Assembly: GCA_016710015.1 (NCBI GenBank)
Contig: JADJLR010000002.1
Location: 372,001 to 436,000 of the forward strand
Source of the DNA: Flavobacteriales bacterium
GTDB lineage: Bacteria; Bacteroidota; Bacteroidia; Flavobacteriales_F; PHOS-HE28
Direction: 5' to 3'
DNA: 64,000 bases
The number at the start of each line of letters is the position of its first letter. The stretch's first letter is position 1. Below the pieces are notes generated by a model that was not told the origin of the DNA, did not search any database, and saw only the letters and a list, made by a program, of their open reading frames with translations. Shown piece after piece: positions 44,529-54,147 of this stretch. A program made the position numbers and the translations under genes.

Positions 44529-45611
44529 ATGTACAGTCCCACACAGCTGTTCCTGATCTACTCCGGGCTGTTCTTCGCAGCGTTGGTTTTCAGCTTGTTG
44601 ATCAACTCGGTATTCATGCGTTTCGCACGTACATTGGGCATGCGTGAAGAAGATCAGAATTTGGTGCGGTGGAGCAGTACCGCGAAGCCCTCCTTTGGTG
44701 GGATCTGCTTCTACATCCTGTTCTTGGCCTCCTTTTCCCTGTACGGGGTGATCTTCCCCGGACTAAGCGTTGATGCCTTACGCCCGGATCTCCTCGGCTT
44801 GCTTGCCGCCACCTCACTGGGGTTCCTGATGGGGTTGGCCGATGATGCCTACAACACCAACCCGGTACTGAAGTTCCTCGCCCAAGTGGCCTGTGGTGGG
44901 ATACTCATCGCAAGCGGCTCTTGCATCGACCTCTTCGATTCCCAATGGGCCAACGTGGCACTCACGTTGTTCTGGGTGGTGGGGATGATGAATTCGATCA
45001 ATATGTTGGACAATATGGACGGGATCACCACCTCGGTCTCCATCGCCGTGCTGATCGCAGGTCTGATGTCCATGCTCGTCATCGGTCCAGTGGATCCCGT
45101 GTACATGGTCCTTCTGGTAGGTACCATGGCGGCACTCACTGGCTTCCTGTTCTTCAACTGGAATCCCTCGCGTATGTACATGGGCGATACGGGTAGCCAA
45201 TTCCTCGGAGTGTTCCTCGCCTTTGTGGGGATCCGTTTCTTTTGGAATGCACCGAGCATTGAAGGCCATTGGGAACCGATCAGGCAAGTGATCAGCGCCA
45301 TCACGTTGTTCCTGCTCCCGATCGTCGATACCACGGTGGTGACGATCACGCGCATCAGGCGCGGTCGTTCACCCTTCGTCGGTGGCCGGGACCATACCAC
45401 ACACCACTTGAGCTATGCGGGATTCAGCGATGGACAGGTCGCCTTGGTCTTCATCGGCCTATCCCTCCTACACGTGTTCCTTACCTTCGTCATGGCCCGA
45501 TACATTCCGGTGTGGCAGAACATTCACACCACGATCTTCGTTTCGTATGCGATCCTGTTGTTCCTGACCCTGTTCATCCTTACCCGAAGAACACACGCAC
45601 CGAAGCCATGA
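44529..45611 (+). CDS. WecA/MraY-like phospho-sugar transferase
   Basis: An integral membrane enzyme of the MraY/WecA/TagO family (360 residues, about ten helices) that attaches a phospho-sugar to undecaprenyl phosphate and starts assembly of a repeat unit. Conserved motifs are LMGLADDAYNTNP (DD motif), MLDNMDGITT, RMYMGDTGSQFLG and RRGRSPFVGGRDHTTHHL. The start at 44529 is 2 bp behind the rfbC stop. The pairing with a Wzc/Wza export system suggests a lipid-linked repeat-unit polysaccharide. Sequence does not decide between GlcNAc-1-P and another donor. Confidence 0.9.
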   Translation: MYSPTQLFLIYSGLFFAALVFSLLINSVFMRFARTLGMREEDQNLVRWSSTAKPSFGGICFYILFLASFSLYGVIFPGLSVDALRPDLLGLLAATSLGFLMGLADDAYNTNPVLKFLAQVACGGILIASGSCIDLFDSQWANVALTLFWVVGMMNSINMLDNMDGITTSVSIAVLIAGLMSMLVIGPVDPVYMVLLVGTMAALTGFLFFNWNPSRMYMGDTGSQFLGVFLAFVGIRFFWNAPSIEGHWEPIRQVISAITLFLLPIVDTTVVTITRIRRGRSPFVGGRDHTTHHLSYAGFSDGQVALVFIGLSLLHVFLTFVMARYIPVWQNIHTTIFVSYAILLFLTLFILTRRTHAPKP

Positions 45612-46573
45612 CTCCCTTACCGAACACCCTCCGTATCCTATTGCGCACCTCCTTGTGGGCCTTGCTCCTGCTGGGTGGTTCCATAGCCTTGCACCTGTTC
45701 ACGTACTCCTCCTTCGTAGTAGACAATGACCTGGACCACCAACGCGATTTCAACGATGGGTACAAGGTCTTCTCCCTTACCCTTCCCAACGAACTATTGT
45801 TCTGTGGGAAAAAGGTACCCTTGGAACGGTTGGATGTGCGCGAGCGCTTGGATCGGGAATTGCTTGTGAACACCTACTGGCAGAGCAACACCTTGCTGGC
45901 ACACAAGCGCGCCTCACGTTGGTTCCCTTTGATCGAGCGGATCTTGAAGGAAGAAGGCGTGCCCGATGACATGAAGTACATCGCCGTGATCGAAAGTGGG
46001 TTGATGAACGTGATCTCACCGGCCGGTGCCACCGGCTACTGGCAATTCATGAAGGAGACCGCCTTGGGCCATGGGCTGGAGGTGAATGCCGAAGTGGACG
46101 AGCGCTACCATGTGGAGAAAAGCACCTACGCCGCGTGCAAATACTTGAAGAATGCCTACGGGAAGTACAACGATTGGGCCTTGGCCGCTGCTTCGTACAA
46201 CTTGGGCCAAGGCGGTGTGGACAAGCAACTCGGTCGCCAAAAGCGCGATAGTTATTTCGACCTGCTTTTGAACGATGAGACCGCTCGTTACGTCTATCGT
46301 ATTCTCGCCATGAAAGAGATCCTGCGCGACCCGGAGCGCTATGGGTTCCACCTGCGCAAGAAGGACCTTTACGCACCCTACCGCACCCGCGTGGTGGAAG
46401 TGAATGGAGCCGTTACCGATCTGGCGGACTATGCCATTGCACAAGGAACGGACTACAAGACCTTGAAGCTATTGAACCCTTGGCTGCGCGAGAACCGCTT
46501 GACCAACCGCGAGGGCCGCACCTATGCGGTATTGCTCCCCGCTGCGGATTTCGATACCGTTGAGCCTCATTAG
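45608..46573 (+). CDS. lytic transglycosylase (SLT family)
   Basis: The ATG at 45608 overlaps the upstream stop as ATGA. One N-terminal hydrophobic segment (LLRTSLWALLLLGGSIALHL) anchors or exports the protein. The SLT domain has YIAVIESGLMNVISPAGATGY, with the catalytic Glu in ES, and YNLGQGGVDKQL. A LysM-like sequence (LADYAIAQGTDYKTLKLLNP) near the C-terminus may bind peptidoglycan. The enzyme cleaves glycan strands of murein; here it may open the wall for polysaccharide export. The 3' end overlaps the possible earlier start of uvrA. Confidence 0.88.
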   Translation: MTPLPNTLRILLRTSLWALLLLGGSIALHLFTYSSFVVDNDLDHQRDFNDGYKVFSLTLPNELLFCGKKVPLERLDVRERLDRELLVNTYWQSNTLLAHKRASRWFPLIERILKEEGVPDDMKYIAVIESGLMNVISPAGATGYWQFMKETALGHGLEVNAEVDERYHVEKSTYAACKYLKNAYGKYNDWALAAASYNLGQGGVDKQLGRQKRDSYFDLLLNDETARYVYRILAMKEILRDPERYGFHLRKKDLYAPYRTRVVEVNGAVTDLADYAIAQGTDYKTLKLLNPWLRENRLTNREGRTYAVLLPAADFDTVEPH

Positions 46574-46601
46574 ACCGCCCAGTGATCCTTTGTATACGGA
46601 C

Positions 46602-49448
46602 GTGAAGAAGCAGGAGGACGAACAACCCGTATCGGTTGCAGGTGATGAGTATGTTGAGGTGCTCGGTGCGCGTGTACACAATCTGAAGAACATCGATGTG
46701 CGAATTCCACGCGATAAACTCGTGGTGATCACCGGCCTGAGCGGAAGCGGAAAGAGTTCACTTGCCTTCGATACCATCCATGCGGAAGGCCAGCGCCGGT
46801 ACATCGAGACCTTCAATGCCTATGCCCGCCAATTCCTCGGCGGGATCGAACGGCCGGATGTGGACCTGATCACTGGTCTCAGTCCCGTGATCGCGATCGA
46901 ACAAAAGACGATCAGCCGCAACCCGCGCAGCACGGTGGGCACCATCACAGAGATCTACGACCTGCTCCGCCTGCTCTATGCGCGCGTGGCCGACGCGTAC
47001 AGCTACCTCACCGGCGAGGCCATGGTGCGGTACAACGACCGCCAGATCGTGGAACTCATCAGCGAAGCCTACGAGGGCCGGGAAGTGTTGATCCTCGCAC
47101 CGATCATCCGCGGACGAAAAGGTCATTACCGGGAACTCTTCGAACAGTTCCTAAGGCAGGGTTTCCTACGCGCTCGAGTGGACGGCAAAGTGATCGACCT
47201 CACAACACGTCCGCGTTTGGACAGGTACAAGGTCCACGACATCGAGTTGGTGATCGACCGGCTGAAGGTGAAGAGCGGTGATGCGAAGCGCTTGAACGAA
47301 GCTTGCGCCATCGCCATGAAGTACGGGAAGGGCAATTTGATGGTGGTGTCCGTGAAGGACGATGAAGCGCGCTACCTAAGTCGCCACTTGATGTGCCCCA
47401 CCAGCGGCATCGCATACGAAGAACCCGAACCGAACCTCTTCAGCTTCAACTCCCCGTACGGCGCCTGTCCCAAATGCAGCGGTCTAGGCCAAGTGACGGA
47501 GGTGGCCATGGACAAGATCGTGCCGGACCGGAAGAAGAGTGTGAAACGTGGTGCCCTTGTTCCACTTGGCACTTTCAAGAACTCGTGGATCTTCAAGCAG
47601 ATCGAAGCGGTGTTGTCCTCCTTCGGACATGACCTCAACACACCGCTGGAAGAAATGGAGGACACCGTGCTGGTGGCCCTGCTGAATGGCTTGGACGAAC
47701 CACTGAAGGTGAGCAGCAGCATTGGGCTGAGCGACCGGCAGGTGCAATTCGACGGCATCATCCCCTTCATCTTGGAACAAGCGGAAGGTGGACCGAAGTC
47801 CGCGCAGAAATGGGCCGCTGGCTTCACGCACATGGTCACCTGTCCGGAGTGCAACGGAAGCCGGTTGAAGAAGACATCCATGTACTTCCGCTTGGATGGC
47901 AAGAACATCCATGAGCTGGCCAGCATGAGCATCGCCGATCTGCATGCCTTCATGTCCGGACTGGTCGAGCGGCTCGATGAGAAGAAAGCGGTGATCGCAC
48001 GGGAAGCGGTGAAAGAGATCACGGCCCGGAGCAGTTTCCTGCTGGATGTCGGTTTGGACTACCTGATGCTGGATCGCAGTGCCCGAACACTCTCCGGAGG
48101 GGAGGCGCAACGGATCCGCTTGGCCACGCAGATCGGCAGCGAACTTACCGGTGTACTGTATATCCTGGATGAACCAAGCATCGGCCTGCATCAGCGCGAC
48201 GACCAACGCTTGATCGCCAGCCTGCGCAACTTGCGCGATGCGGGCAACAGCGTGATCGTGGTGGAGCACGATAAAGAAATGATGTTGAGTGCGGACCACT
48301 TGATCGACATCGGCCCTGGCGCTGGCGAACACGGTGGGCGCATCGTGGCACAAGGTGCTCCTCGGGAACTCTTACTCGGCGAAAGCACCACGGCCAAATA
48401 CCTGCGAAACGAGATCCGCATCGAGGTACCGAAAGAACGCCGTGCGGGTAGCGGCGAACGGATCACCCTGCGCGGTGCATCCGGCAACAACCTGAAGAAC
48501 GTGGATGTGGACCTTCCGCTCGGCAAGTTCATTTGTGTAACGGGGGTGAGCGGTAGTGGCAAGAGCACCCTGATCGGAGACACCCTCTACCCCATCCTCA
48601 GCAAGCACTTCTACCGCAGTGATGCACACCCCTTGGCCTACACCGCCATCGAAGGACTGGAACACATCGATAAGGTGATCGAAGTGGACCAAAGTCCGAT
48701 CGGGCGCACCCCGCGCAGCAATCCGGCCACATACACCGGTCTGTTCGATCACGTCCGGGAACTCTATGCCGCCCTTCCCAGCGCAAAGATCCGCGGCTAC
48801 AAGCCGGGGCGGTTCAGCTTCAACACGGCGGGTGGACGTTGCGATACGTGCAAGGGTGCGGGAGTTCGGTCGATCGAAATGAACTTCCTACCCGATGTGA
48901 GTGTGCCCTGTGAAACCTGCCGTGGCAAACGCTTCGACCGGGAGACGCTGGAAGTGCGCTACAAAGGCAAGAGCATTGCCGATGTCCTAGCCATGCCTGT
49001 AGAAGAGGCCATGATACACTTCTCCGAGATCCCGCAACTCGCATTGAAATTGAGGACCCTTCTCGATGTGGGGTTGGGTTACGTGAAACTGGGACAAAGC
49101 AGCACCACCCTCAGTGGAGGCGAGGCGCAACGCGTGAAACTCGCCACCGAACTGAGCAAGCGCGATACAGGCAGCACCTTCTACATCCTGGACGAACCGA
49201 CCACCGGCCTACATTTCGAGGACGTGAAACAACTGATCCATGTGCTGGATCGCCTCGTGGATCATGGCAACACCGTGTTGGTCATCGAGCACAACCTCGA
49301 CATCGTGAAGGTGGCGGACCATGTGATCGACATGGGACCCGAGGGCGGGGAAGGTGGTGGCGAGGTGGTTGCACGTGGCACGCCCGAAGAAGTGGTCCAT
49401 ATGGGCCGTGGATATACCTTTCCCTACCTGAAAGCAGAACTCAACTAG
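46602..49448 (+). CDS. uvrA: excinuclease ABC subunit A
   Basis: UvrA is the damage-recognising ABC ATPase of nucleotide excision repair. Two ABC modules are visible: Walker A GLSGSGKSSLAFD and GVSGSGKSTLIGD; signatures LSGGEAQRIRLA and LSGGEAQRVKLA; Walker B-type ILDEPSIGLHQ and ILDEPTTGLHF. Zinc-binding Cys pairs occur at CPKCSG/CPECNG and CDTCKG/CETCRG. Length is about 948 residues, normal. The start is uncertain: the ATG at 46524 would overlap the transglycosylase gene by 50 bp, so I prefer the GTG at 46602 (KKQEDEQPV), 29 bp beyond that stop. Confidence 0.93.
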   Translation: MKKQEDEQPVSVAGDEYVEVLGARVHNLKNIDVRIPRDKLVVITGLSGSGKSSLAFDTIHAEGQRRYIETFNAYARQFLGGIERPDVDLITGLSPVIAIEQKTISRNPRSTVGTITEIYDLLRLLYARVADAYSYLTGEAMVRYNDRQIVELISEAYEGREVLILAPIIRGRKGHYRELFEQFLRQGFLRARVDGKVIDLTTRPRLDRYKVHDIELVIDRLKVKSGDAKRLNEACAIAMKYGKGNLMVVSVKDDEARYLSRHLMCPTSGIAYEEPEPNLFSFNSPYGACPKCSGLGQVTEVAMDKIVPDRKKSVKRGALVPLGTFKNSWIFKQIEAVLSSFGHDLNTPLEEMEDTVLVALLNGLDEPLKVSSSIGLSDRQVQFDGIIPFILEQAEGGPKSAQKWAAGFTHMVTCPECNGSRLKKTSMYFRLDGKNIHELASMSIADLHAFMSGLVERLDEKKAVIAREAVKEITARSSFLLDVGLDYLMLDRSARTLSGGEAQRIRLATQIGSELTGVLYILDEPSIGLHQRDDQRLIASLRNLRDAGNSVIVVEHDKEMMLSADHLIDIGPGAGEHGGRIVAQGAPRELLLGESTTAKYLRNEIRIEVPKERRAGSGERITLRGASGNNLKNVDVDLPLGKFICVTGVSGSGKSTLIGDTLYPILSKHFYRSDAHPLAYTAIEGLEHIDKVIEVDQSPIGRTPRSNPATYTGLFDHVRELYAALPSAKIRGYKPGRFSFNTAGGRCDTCKGAGVRSIEMNFLPDVSVPCETCRGKRFDRETLEVRYKGKSIADVLAMPVEEAMIHFSEIPQLALKLRTLLDVGLGYVKLGQSSTTLSGGEAQRVKLATELSKRDTGSTFYILDEPTTGLHFEDVKQLIHVLDRLVDHGNTVLVIEHNLDIVKVADHVIDMGPEGGEGGGEVVARGTPEEVVHMGRGYTFPYLKAELN

Positions 49449-49489
49449 TGCGGGATCAGAACCGCGCAGACACGAACCACCATACCCTT

Positions 49490-50221
49490 ATGGCCAAGAC
49501 CCCAGCAGCCCATCACGACAGTGAACGCCGCATCAAGAAATCCTTCAAACGCAAAGGTTGGAGTGAAGTGAAAGCCAACGACAGTTGGGCCATCTTCAAG
49601 ATCATGAGCGAATTCGTTGAAGGCTTTGAAGCCATGCAACGGATCCGCCCGTGCGTGAGCATCTTCGGTAGCGCCCGGACCAAACCCGATGCCCATGCAT
49701 ACGCGCTGGCCGAAGAGATCGCTTACCAACTCACCGGCAACGGCTACGGCGTGATCACCGGTGGTGGGCCGGGCATCATGGAGGCGGCGAACAAAGGCGC
49801 GCAACGAGGTGGTGGCACCAGTGTGGGCCTCAACATCGACCTGCCGTTCGAACAACAGCCCAACCCATACATCGACAAGGAAAAGAGCCTCGACTTCGAT
49901 TATTTCTTCGTGCGCAAAGTGATGTTCATCAAATACAGCCAAGGTTTCATCGTATTGCCCGGTGGTTTCGGCACATTGGATGAACTTTTCGAAGCCCTCA
50001 CCCTGATCCAGACCCAGAAGATCGGCCGCTTCCCCATCATCCTAGTGGGCAAGAAATACTGGCAAGGCCTCTACGACTGGATCAAGACCACCATGGGCGA
50101 GCAGTACAAGAATGTGAATGCCGAGGACCTGGACCTGTTCAGCATCGTGGACAAACCGGAGGATGCCGTGAAGGCCATCAACGCCTTTTACAGCAAGTAC
50201 ATGCTGAAACCGAACTTCTAA
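49490..50221 (+). CDS. LOG-family nucleotide phosphoribohydrolase
   Basis: The protein carries GGGPGIMEAANKGA and the PGGFGTLDE active-site motif of the LOG (lonely guy/TIGR00730) family. These enzymes release the base from nucleoside 5'-monophosphates; in bacteria AMP or related nucleotides are likely substrates. I chose the ATG at 49490 (MAKTPAAHHDSERRIKKSF); a GTG at 49448 is possible but adds 14 polar residues. The gene ends 237 bp before the next gene and starts 41 bp behind uvrA, possibly cotranscribed. Length is 243 residues. Confidence 0.87.
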   Translation: MAKTPAAHHDSERRIKKSFKRKGWSEVKANDSWAIFKIMSEFVEGFEAMQRIRPCVSIFGSARTKPDAHAYALAEEIAYQLTGNGYGVITGGGPGIMEAANKGAQRGGGTSVGLNIDLPFEQQPNPYIDKEKSLDFDYFFVRKVMFIKYSQGFIVLPGGFGTLDELFEALTLIQTQKIGRFPIILVGKKYWQGLYDWIKTTMGEQYKNVNAEDLDLFSIVDKPEDAVKAINAFYSKYMLKPNF

Positions 50222-50416
50222 GCCGAAGCGGAATTTGGCATGGGGCGGGTTTGAAGGATCCCTCCACGGGCCAACAGGAAATGGGTGGTCCGTTCGACCA
50301 ATGACGCTGCCAAGGGGGCCTTTCTGACGTTCCACCAGAACGAAATAGCCTTCCCGTCAACAAGTTCCTGTTGGTATCGCTAAGTTCGCAGACACATTAC
50401 ACCCCGCACGTCCCGA

Positions 50417-50424
50417 TACTTTTG
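50417..50424 (+). promoter_or_regulatory. possible -7 element of the SPOR-protein operon
   Basis: TACTTTTG, an exact TAnnTTTG match, lies 34 bp before the ATG at 50459. The -33 box is not clear. The region 50222-50458 otherwise shows nothing recognisable. Confidence 0.4.
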
Positions 50425-50458
50425 GACGCACCGGGGGTAACCCTAGCGAACATCAACC

Positions 50459-51925
50459 ATGGCGCATCAATTGGTACTTCTGATCAACCTGCTCGGGCTC
50501 CTGCTCATCGATCCATTCTTCCTAGCGGATATCAGCATCACGCAGAACGTTCCCACCAACATGGTACCGGGGAGTGAGGTTCGCGTGACCGTTACGGTGA
50601 GCAAGGCCGATCTGAGCGGATTCGCCAAATTGCAATTGGACCTCCCTCCGGGACTCACCGTCACGGCCATTGAGACCAAGGGCGCTTCCTTCACCTTCGC
50701 CGACCAGAAAGCGAAGTTCATTTGGATGGCCTTGCCGAGCACTCCCAGCTTCAAGGTGAGTTATACCCTGACCTCCGATGCAACAGTAAGTGGCAACCTC
50801 GCCATCCAAGGGAGACTGTCCTACATCGAGGACAATGAGCGCAAGACCTTCGATATGCCCACGGCCACCATCGACTTCGGTGTCGGCGGAGCCGTTCAGG
50901 TTGCCGAGACCACGACCAATGAAGAGCCCGATGCGCAGGACCTCGTTTCGGCGGGAGCTGGCGCACCTCTTGGCACCTCCGTGATGGCCGTGATCGACCA
51001 AGCGGACGGGGTGGCCCCTATTCAAGGCATGGGAGGTGTTACCGGCACCCGTACCATCACACCCGTGTCAGCGAATGAAATGCTCGTGGAGGTGATCATC
51101 AAGAAAGGCGAGATCCGTGGGTTCGGCAAGTTGCAGGAGACCATTCCACAGGGGTTCAGTGCTCTTGAAAAGACCAGTACGGAAGCCATCTTCACCACGC
51201 AGGACCGGGCGGTGAAATTCGTATGGCTCAACTTGCCTGCTGCTGCGGAGGTGCGCGTGGTGTACAAGTTGCGCGCGAATGAACGTCCAGAAGGAGAATA
51301 CAGCATTGATGGTGAATTCGGATACTTGCTGAACGACGAAACGCAAAAGGCGGTATTGGGCACATCGAAGTTCTTTATCGGTACTCGGGCCCTCGCAGGT
51401 ATGGAAGGCGATGCCAGCAGCATGGACACCATGGCAAATGTGGATCCAGCTATGGCTCAACGAGAGAGAGAGGCCAAAGAAGCTGCTGCCAAGGAAGTTG
51501 CTCGTGAAGCCGCCGCCCGCGAAGCCGAAGCCAAGCGCTTGGCAGAGCAGCGCGCACGGGAGGAAGCGGTCGCCGCCCAACAGTCCAAGCCGGTCGTAGA
51601 GCCGAAGACCACCCCACGCATTCCAACGCCGGAGACCGGGATCGTGTACAAAGTGCAGATCACTGCAGGCCATCGGGAGGTGGGCAAGAGTTACTTCAGC
51701 ATCCGCCACCGTTACACGGGAGCTTTCAGCGTGGAGCGCCACCAAGGCTGGATCAAATACGTGACCGGTCGTTTCGGTTCATACAGCGAAGCACGTGATC
51801 AACGCGTAGGCTATGTAGCTGCGGGGCACCAATTCCCTGGGCCTTTTGTAACAGCCTATAACAACGGCGATCGGATCACCGTACAAGAGGCCCTTCTCCT
51901 GAGCAACCAGAAGTGGGTGCAATGA
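50459..51925 (+). CDS. envelope protein with duplicated domain and SPOR-like tail
   Basis: I do not recognise the family. Two related beta-rich domains are visible: residues about 25-135 (ISITQNVPTNMVPGSEV, GFAKLQLDLPPGLTVTAIE) and about 195-300 (GFGKLQETIPQGFSALEKT, VKFVWLNLPAAAEVRVVY). Both contain GF.KLQ..(L/I)P.G and a later KF.W..LP. An Ala/Glu/Arg-rich helical stretch (about 325-370) follows. The C-terminus (YKVQITAGHREVGKSYF, HQGWIKYVTGRFGSYSEA) resembles the SPOR fold that binds denuded glycan. The N-terminal hydrophobic segment (LVLLINLLGLLLI) suggests export. It is 21 bp upstream of the next gene and probably cotranscribed. Confidence 0.7.
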   Translation: MAHQLVLLINLLGLLLIDPFFLADISITQNVPTNMVPGSEVRVTVTVSKADLSGFAKLQLDLPPGLTVTAIETKGASFTFADQKAKFIWMALPSTPSFKVSYTLTSDATVSGNLAIQGRLSYIEDNERKTFDMPTATIDFGVGGAVQVAETTTNEEPDAQDLVSAGAGAPLGTSVMAVIDQADGVAPIQGMGGVTGTRTITPVSANEMLVEVIIKKGEIRGFGKLQETIPQGFSALEKTSTEAIFTTQDRAVKFVWLNLPAAAEVRVVYKLRANERPEGEYSIDGEFGYLLNDETQKAVLGTSKFFIGTRALAGMEGDASSMDTMANVDPAMAQREREAKEAAAKEVAREAAAREAEAKRLAEQRAREEAVAAQQSKPVVEPKTTPRIPTPETGIVYKVQITAGHREVGKSYFSIRHRYTGAFSVERHQGWIKYVTGRFGSYSEARDQRVGYVAAGHQFPGPFVTAYNNGDRITVQEALLLSNQKWVQ

Positions 51926-51946
51926 TGTGACCTTGAAACGGAACGA

Positions 51947-54049
51947 ATGCCCAAATACCACGGTCTTAGCAACCTGTTCCGTTCCGTCCTCGGCCTTTCG
52001 CTGGCCTTCTTCTTGTCCCCTTCTCTTTCCCTTGCCCAAGCGGATAGCACAGCACTGCCGCCGGGTATCTCGGCTCCCAAGGAGGAACTCCCGATCAAAT
52101 TGAAGCCCACTTTCGGGATCGGTCCGGGCATGCTCGCATTCTATGGCGATGTTGGCAACGATCACAGCGCATACAGCCCGTTGGTGACCCGTGTTGGGTA
52201 CGAGTTGCGGGCCACCACCCCGATCACCCCTTGGCTCGAAGGCGGCATCTATGCCCTGCACGGCCGACTCGGCGTGAACGAACGCAGCCTTACACGCAAC
52301 CTCAACTTCGAGTCGCGCATTACCACGGGGGGGGTGCAGTTCCGTTACAATTTCCTGCAACTCCTCAACCCGTCTAGGGTGGTTGAACCTTACGTGACCG
52401 TCGGATTCGAATCCGTTGAATACCTGACCAAGACCGATCTCCGCGACGCACAAGGCCGCACCTACCACTACTGGAGCGACGGCACCATTCGGGACATCGA
52501 CGAGCAAGCATTGAATGCGGGCGATGCCGTGTTGATCCAGCGCGATCACACCTACGAAAGCGATGTCCGCGAATCCAACCTCGATGGATTCGGGAAGTAC
52601 CTCGAGCGCACTTGGGCCGTCCCGGTGGGCATCGGTGCGCGAATGGACATCGGACACGGATTCGACTTCCGCATGGGGGCCACCATGCACTTCACCCTCA
52701 CCGACCTTATGGATGGTGTCACCGAAGAAAGCGTGAACGACCGTAAGGGTACCGTCGGCAACGACCGCTTCCTCTTCACCTCCTTCTCCATCGGTTATAC
52801 CATCCCGATAGAACGTGGGTCAAAGAAGACCAAAAAGACCCCACTCTCCAGTGAAGAGGTGGACGTGCTGGCGTGGATGGGTGATGAGGACTCCGATGGT
52901 GTGCAGGACATTTACGACAAGTGCCCTTATACGCCCGCAGGCGTGGCCGTTGATGCATTTGGCTGTCCGTTGGATGGTGATGCGGATGGTGTTCCGGATC
53001 ATCTGGATGATGAATTGGATTCCGCACCTGGTGCCTTTGTGGATGCGCACGGCGTTACCGTGAGCGACGAAGGCTTGCTGAAAGGCTGGCTGGCCTACAA
53101 GGATTCGGGCAATGTGAATTACGTGACTTCCCGCGTGGAGTCCTTCGGCCCGATGAAGCCCAAGGTGGTGCCCGTGAAACGGGTGTACGTGGTGAAGGTG
53201 GGTTCGCAAATGGAGAAGATCAGTGAAGAGGTGATCCAGAAACTCCTGAGCCTGCCCGATATCCGAACCGTGGAAAATGGCGATACCACTTTCTTCGTGG
53301 TGGGCAGCTATGACAAGATCCCCGAAGCGCTGCGTCGGGAATTGGATCTGCGTAGTCTGGGTGTGGAAGGCGTGGTGATGGCCGAGGAGAACGGTCGTTT
53401 GATCGATGTGAGTGAGGAGACCGACCCGTTGCGCGTAGAAACTGGATCAGTGCCGAATACCCCACCACCCGTTGGCGAGATCATCATCCGTGTCCAGCTC
53501 GGCGCTTTCCGCTATCCGTTATCGCGCAACATCTTCGTGGGTATCAGCGATCTGGTCACGATCAAGGGTGATGATGGTCTCACGCGATACTACACCGGTT
53601 CCTTCACGGAGGTGAATCCTGCCGCGCAACACAAGGTGAACATGTTGCTGAGAGGCTTCAACGGTGCATTCCTAGTGGCCTTCCGCGATGGTAAGCGGAT
53701 CAGCATGAAGGATGCGGGAGCCAGCCTGACCGGACCCGAAGACCTCCGCAACGTACCTAGCGGCAGCATCGATAAGAGCCTGTTGCGTTACCGTGTGCAA
53801 GTAGGCACCTTCGTGGGTAACGTACCGATCGAAACCATGGGCCGAATGATCGAAATGGGCGATATCCGTCCGATCACCAGTTCCGATGCCGTGCGCTACT
53901 TCTACGGGCAGTTCAAGGATCGCAAGTCCGCTGAGGATGCCAAGATCGCGATCCAGAAGGAAGGCTTCACCGATGCCTTCGTCGTAGGCGACATGAACGG
54001 CTACATTATCCCAGCGGAGGATGCCGATGGGTTGATGAAGCAACCATAG
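51947..54049 (+). CDS. outer-membrane barrel with TSP3 repeats and SPOR-like domains
   Basis: A 700-residue protein with signal peptide (MPKYHGLSNLFRSVL..SLAQA). Residues about 40-290 are barrel-like beta strands (IGPGMLAFYGDVGNDHSA, ATMHFTLTDLMDGV). A thrombospondin-3-like calcium-binding stretch follows (about 305-365: DEDSDGVQDIYDKCP, DGDADGVPDHLDDEL), as in OmpA-type proteins. Instead of an OmpA domain, the C-terminal half has sequence resembling SPOR domains, notably IIIRVQLGAFRYPLSRN and YRVQVGTFVGNVPIET, with GDDGLTRYYTGSFTE between. It most likely ties the outer membrane to peptidoglycan. Such arrangements occur in Bacteroidota gliding and envelope proteins, but I cannot name it. Confidence 0.75.
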   Translation: MPKYHGLSNLFRSVLGLSLAFFLSPSLSLAQADSTALPPGISAPKEELPIKLKPTFGIGPGMLAFYGDVGNDHSAYSPLVTRVGYELRATTPITPWLEGGIYALHGRLGVNERSLTRNLNFESRITTGGVQFRYNFLQLLNPSRVVEPYVTVGFESVEYLTKTDLRDAQGRTYHYWSDGTIRDIDEQALNAGDAVLIQRDHTYESDVRESNLDGFGKYLERTWAVPVGIGARMDIGHGFDFRMGATMHFTLTDLMDGVTEESVNDRKGTVGNDRFLFTSFSIGYTIPIERGSKKTKKTPLSSEEVDVLAWMGDEDSDGVQDIYDKCPYTPAGVAVDAFGCPLDGDADGVPDHLDDELDSAPGAFVDAHGVTVSDEGLLKGWLAYKDSGNVNYVTSRVESFGPMKPKVVPVKRVYVVKVGSQMEKISEEVIQKLLSLPDIRTVENGDTTFFVVGSYDKIPEALRRELDLRSLGVEGVVMAEENGRLIDVSEETDPLRVETGSVPNTPPPVGEIIIRVQLGAFRYPLSRNIFVGISDLVTIKGDDGLTRYYTGSFTEVNPAAQHKVNMLLRGFNGAFLVAFRDGKRISMKDAGASLTGPEDLRNVPSGSIDKSLLRYRVQVGTFVGNVPIETMGRMIEMGDIRPITSSDAVRYFYGQFKDRKSAEDAKIAIQKEGFTDAFVVGDMNGYIIPAEDADGLMKQP

Positions 54050-54147
54050 ACCGGAAACGAAGACACGATCGATCTCGGATGCAATAGCGTCCAGATAATA
54101 GTCGTTCGGAATGCGTGGCACTACCTTGCCGCTTCATCTCCACCGTC

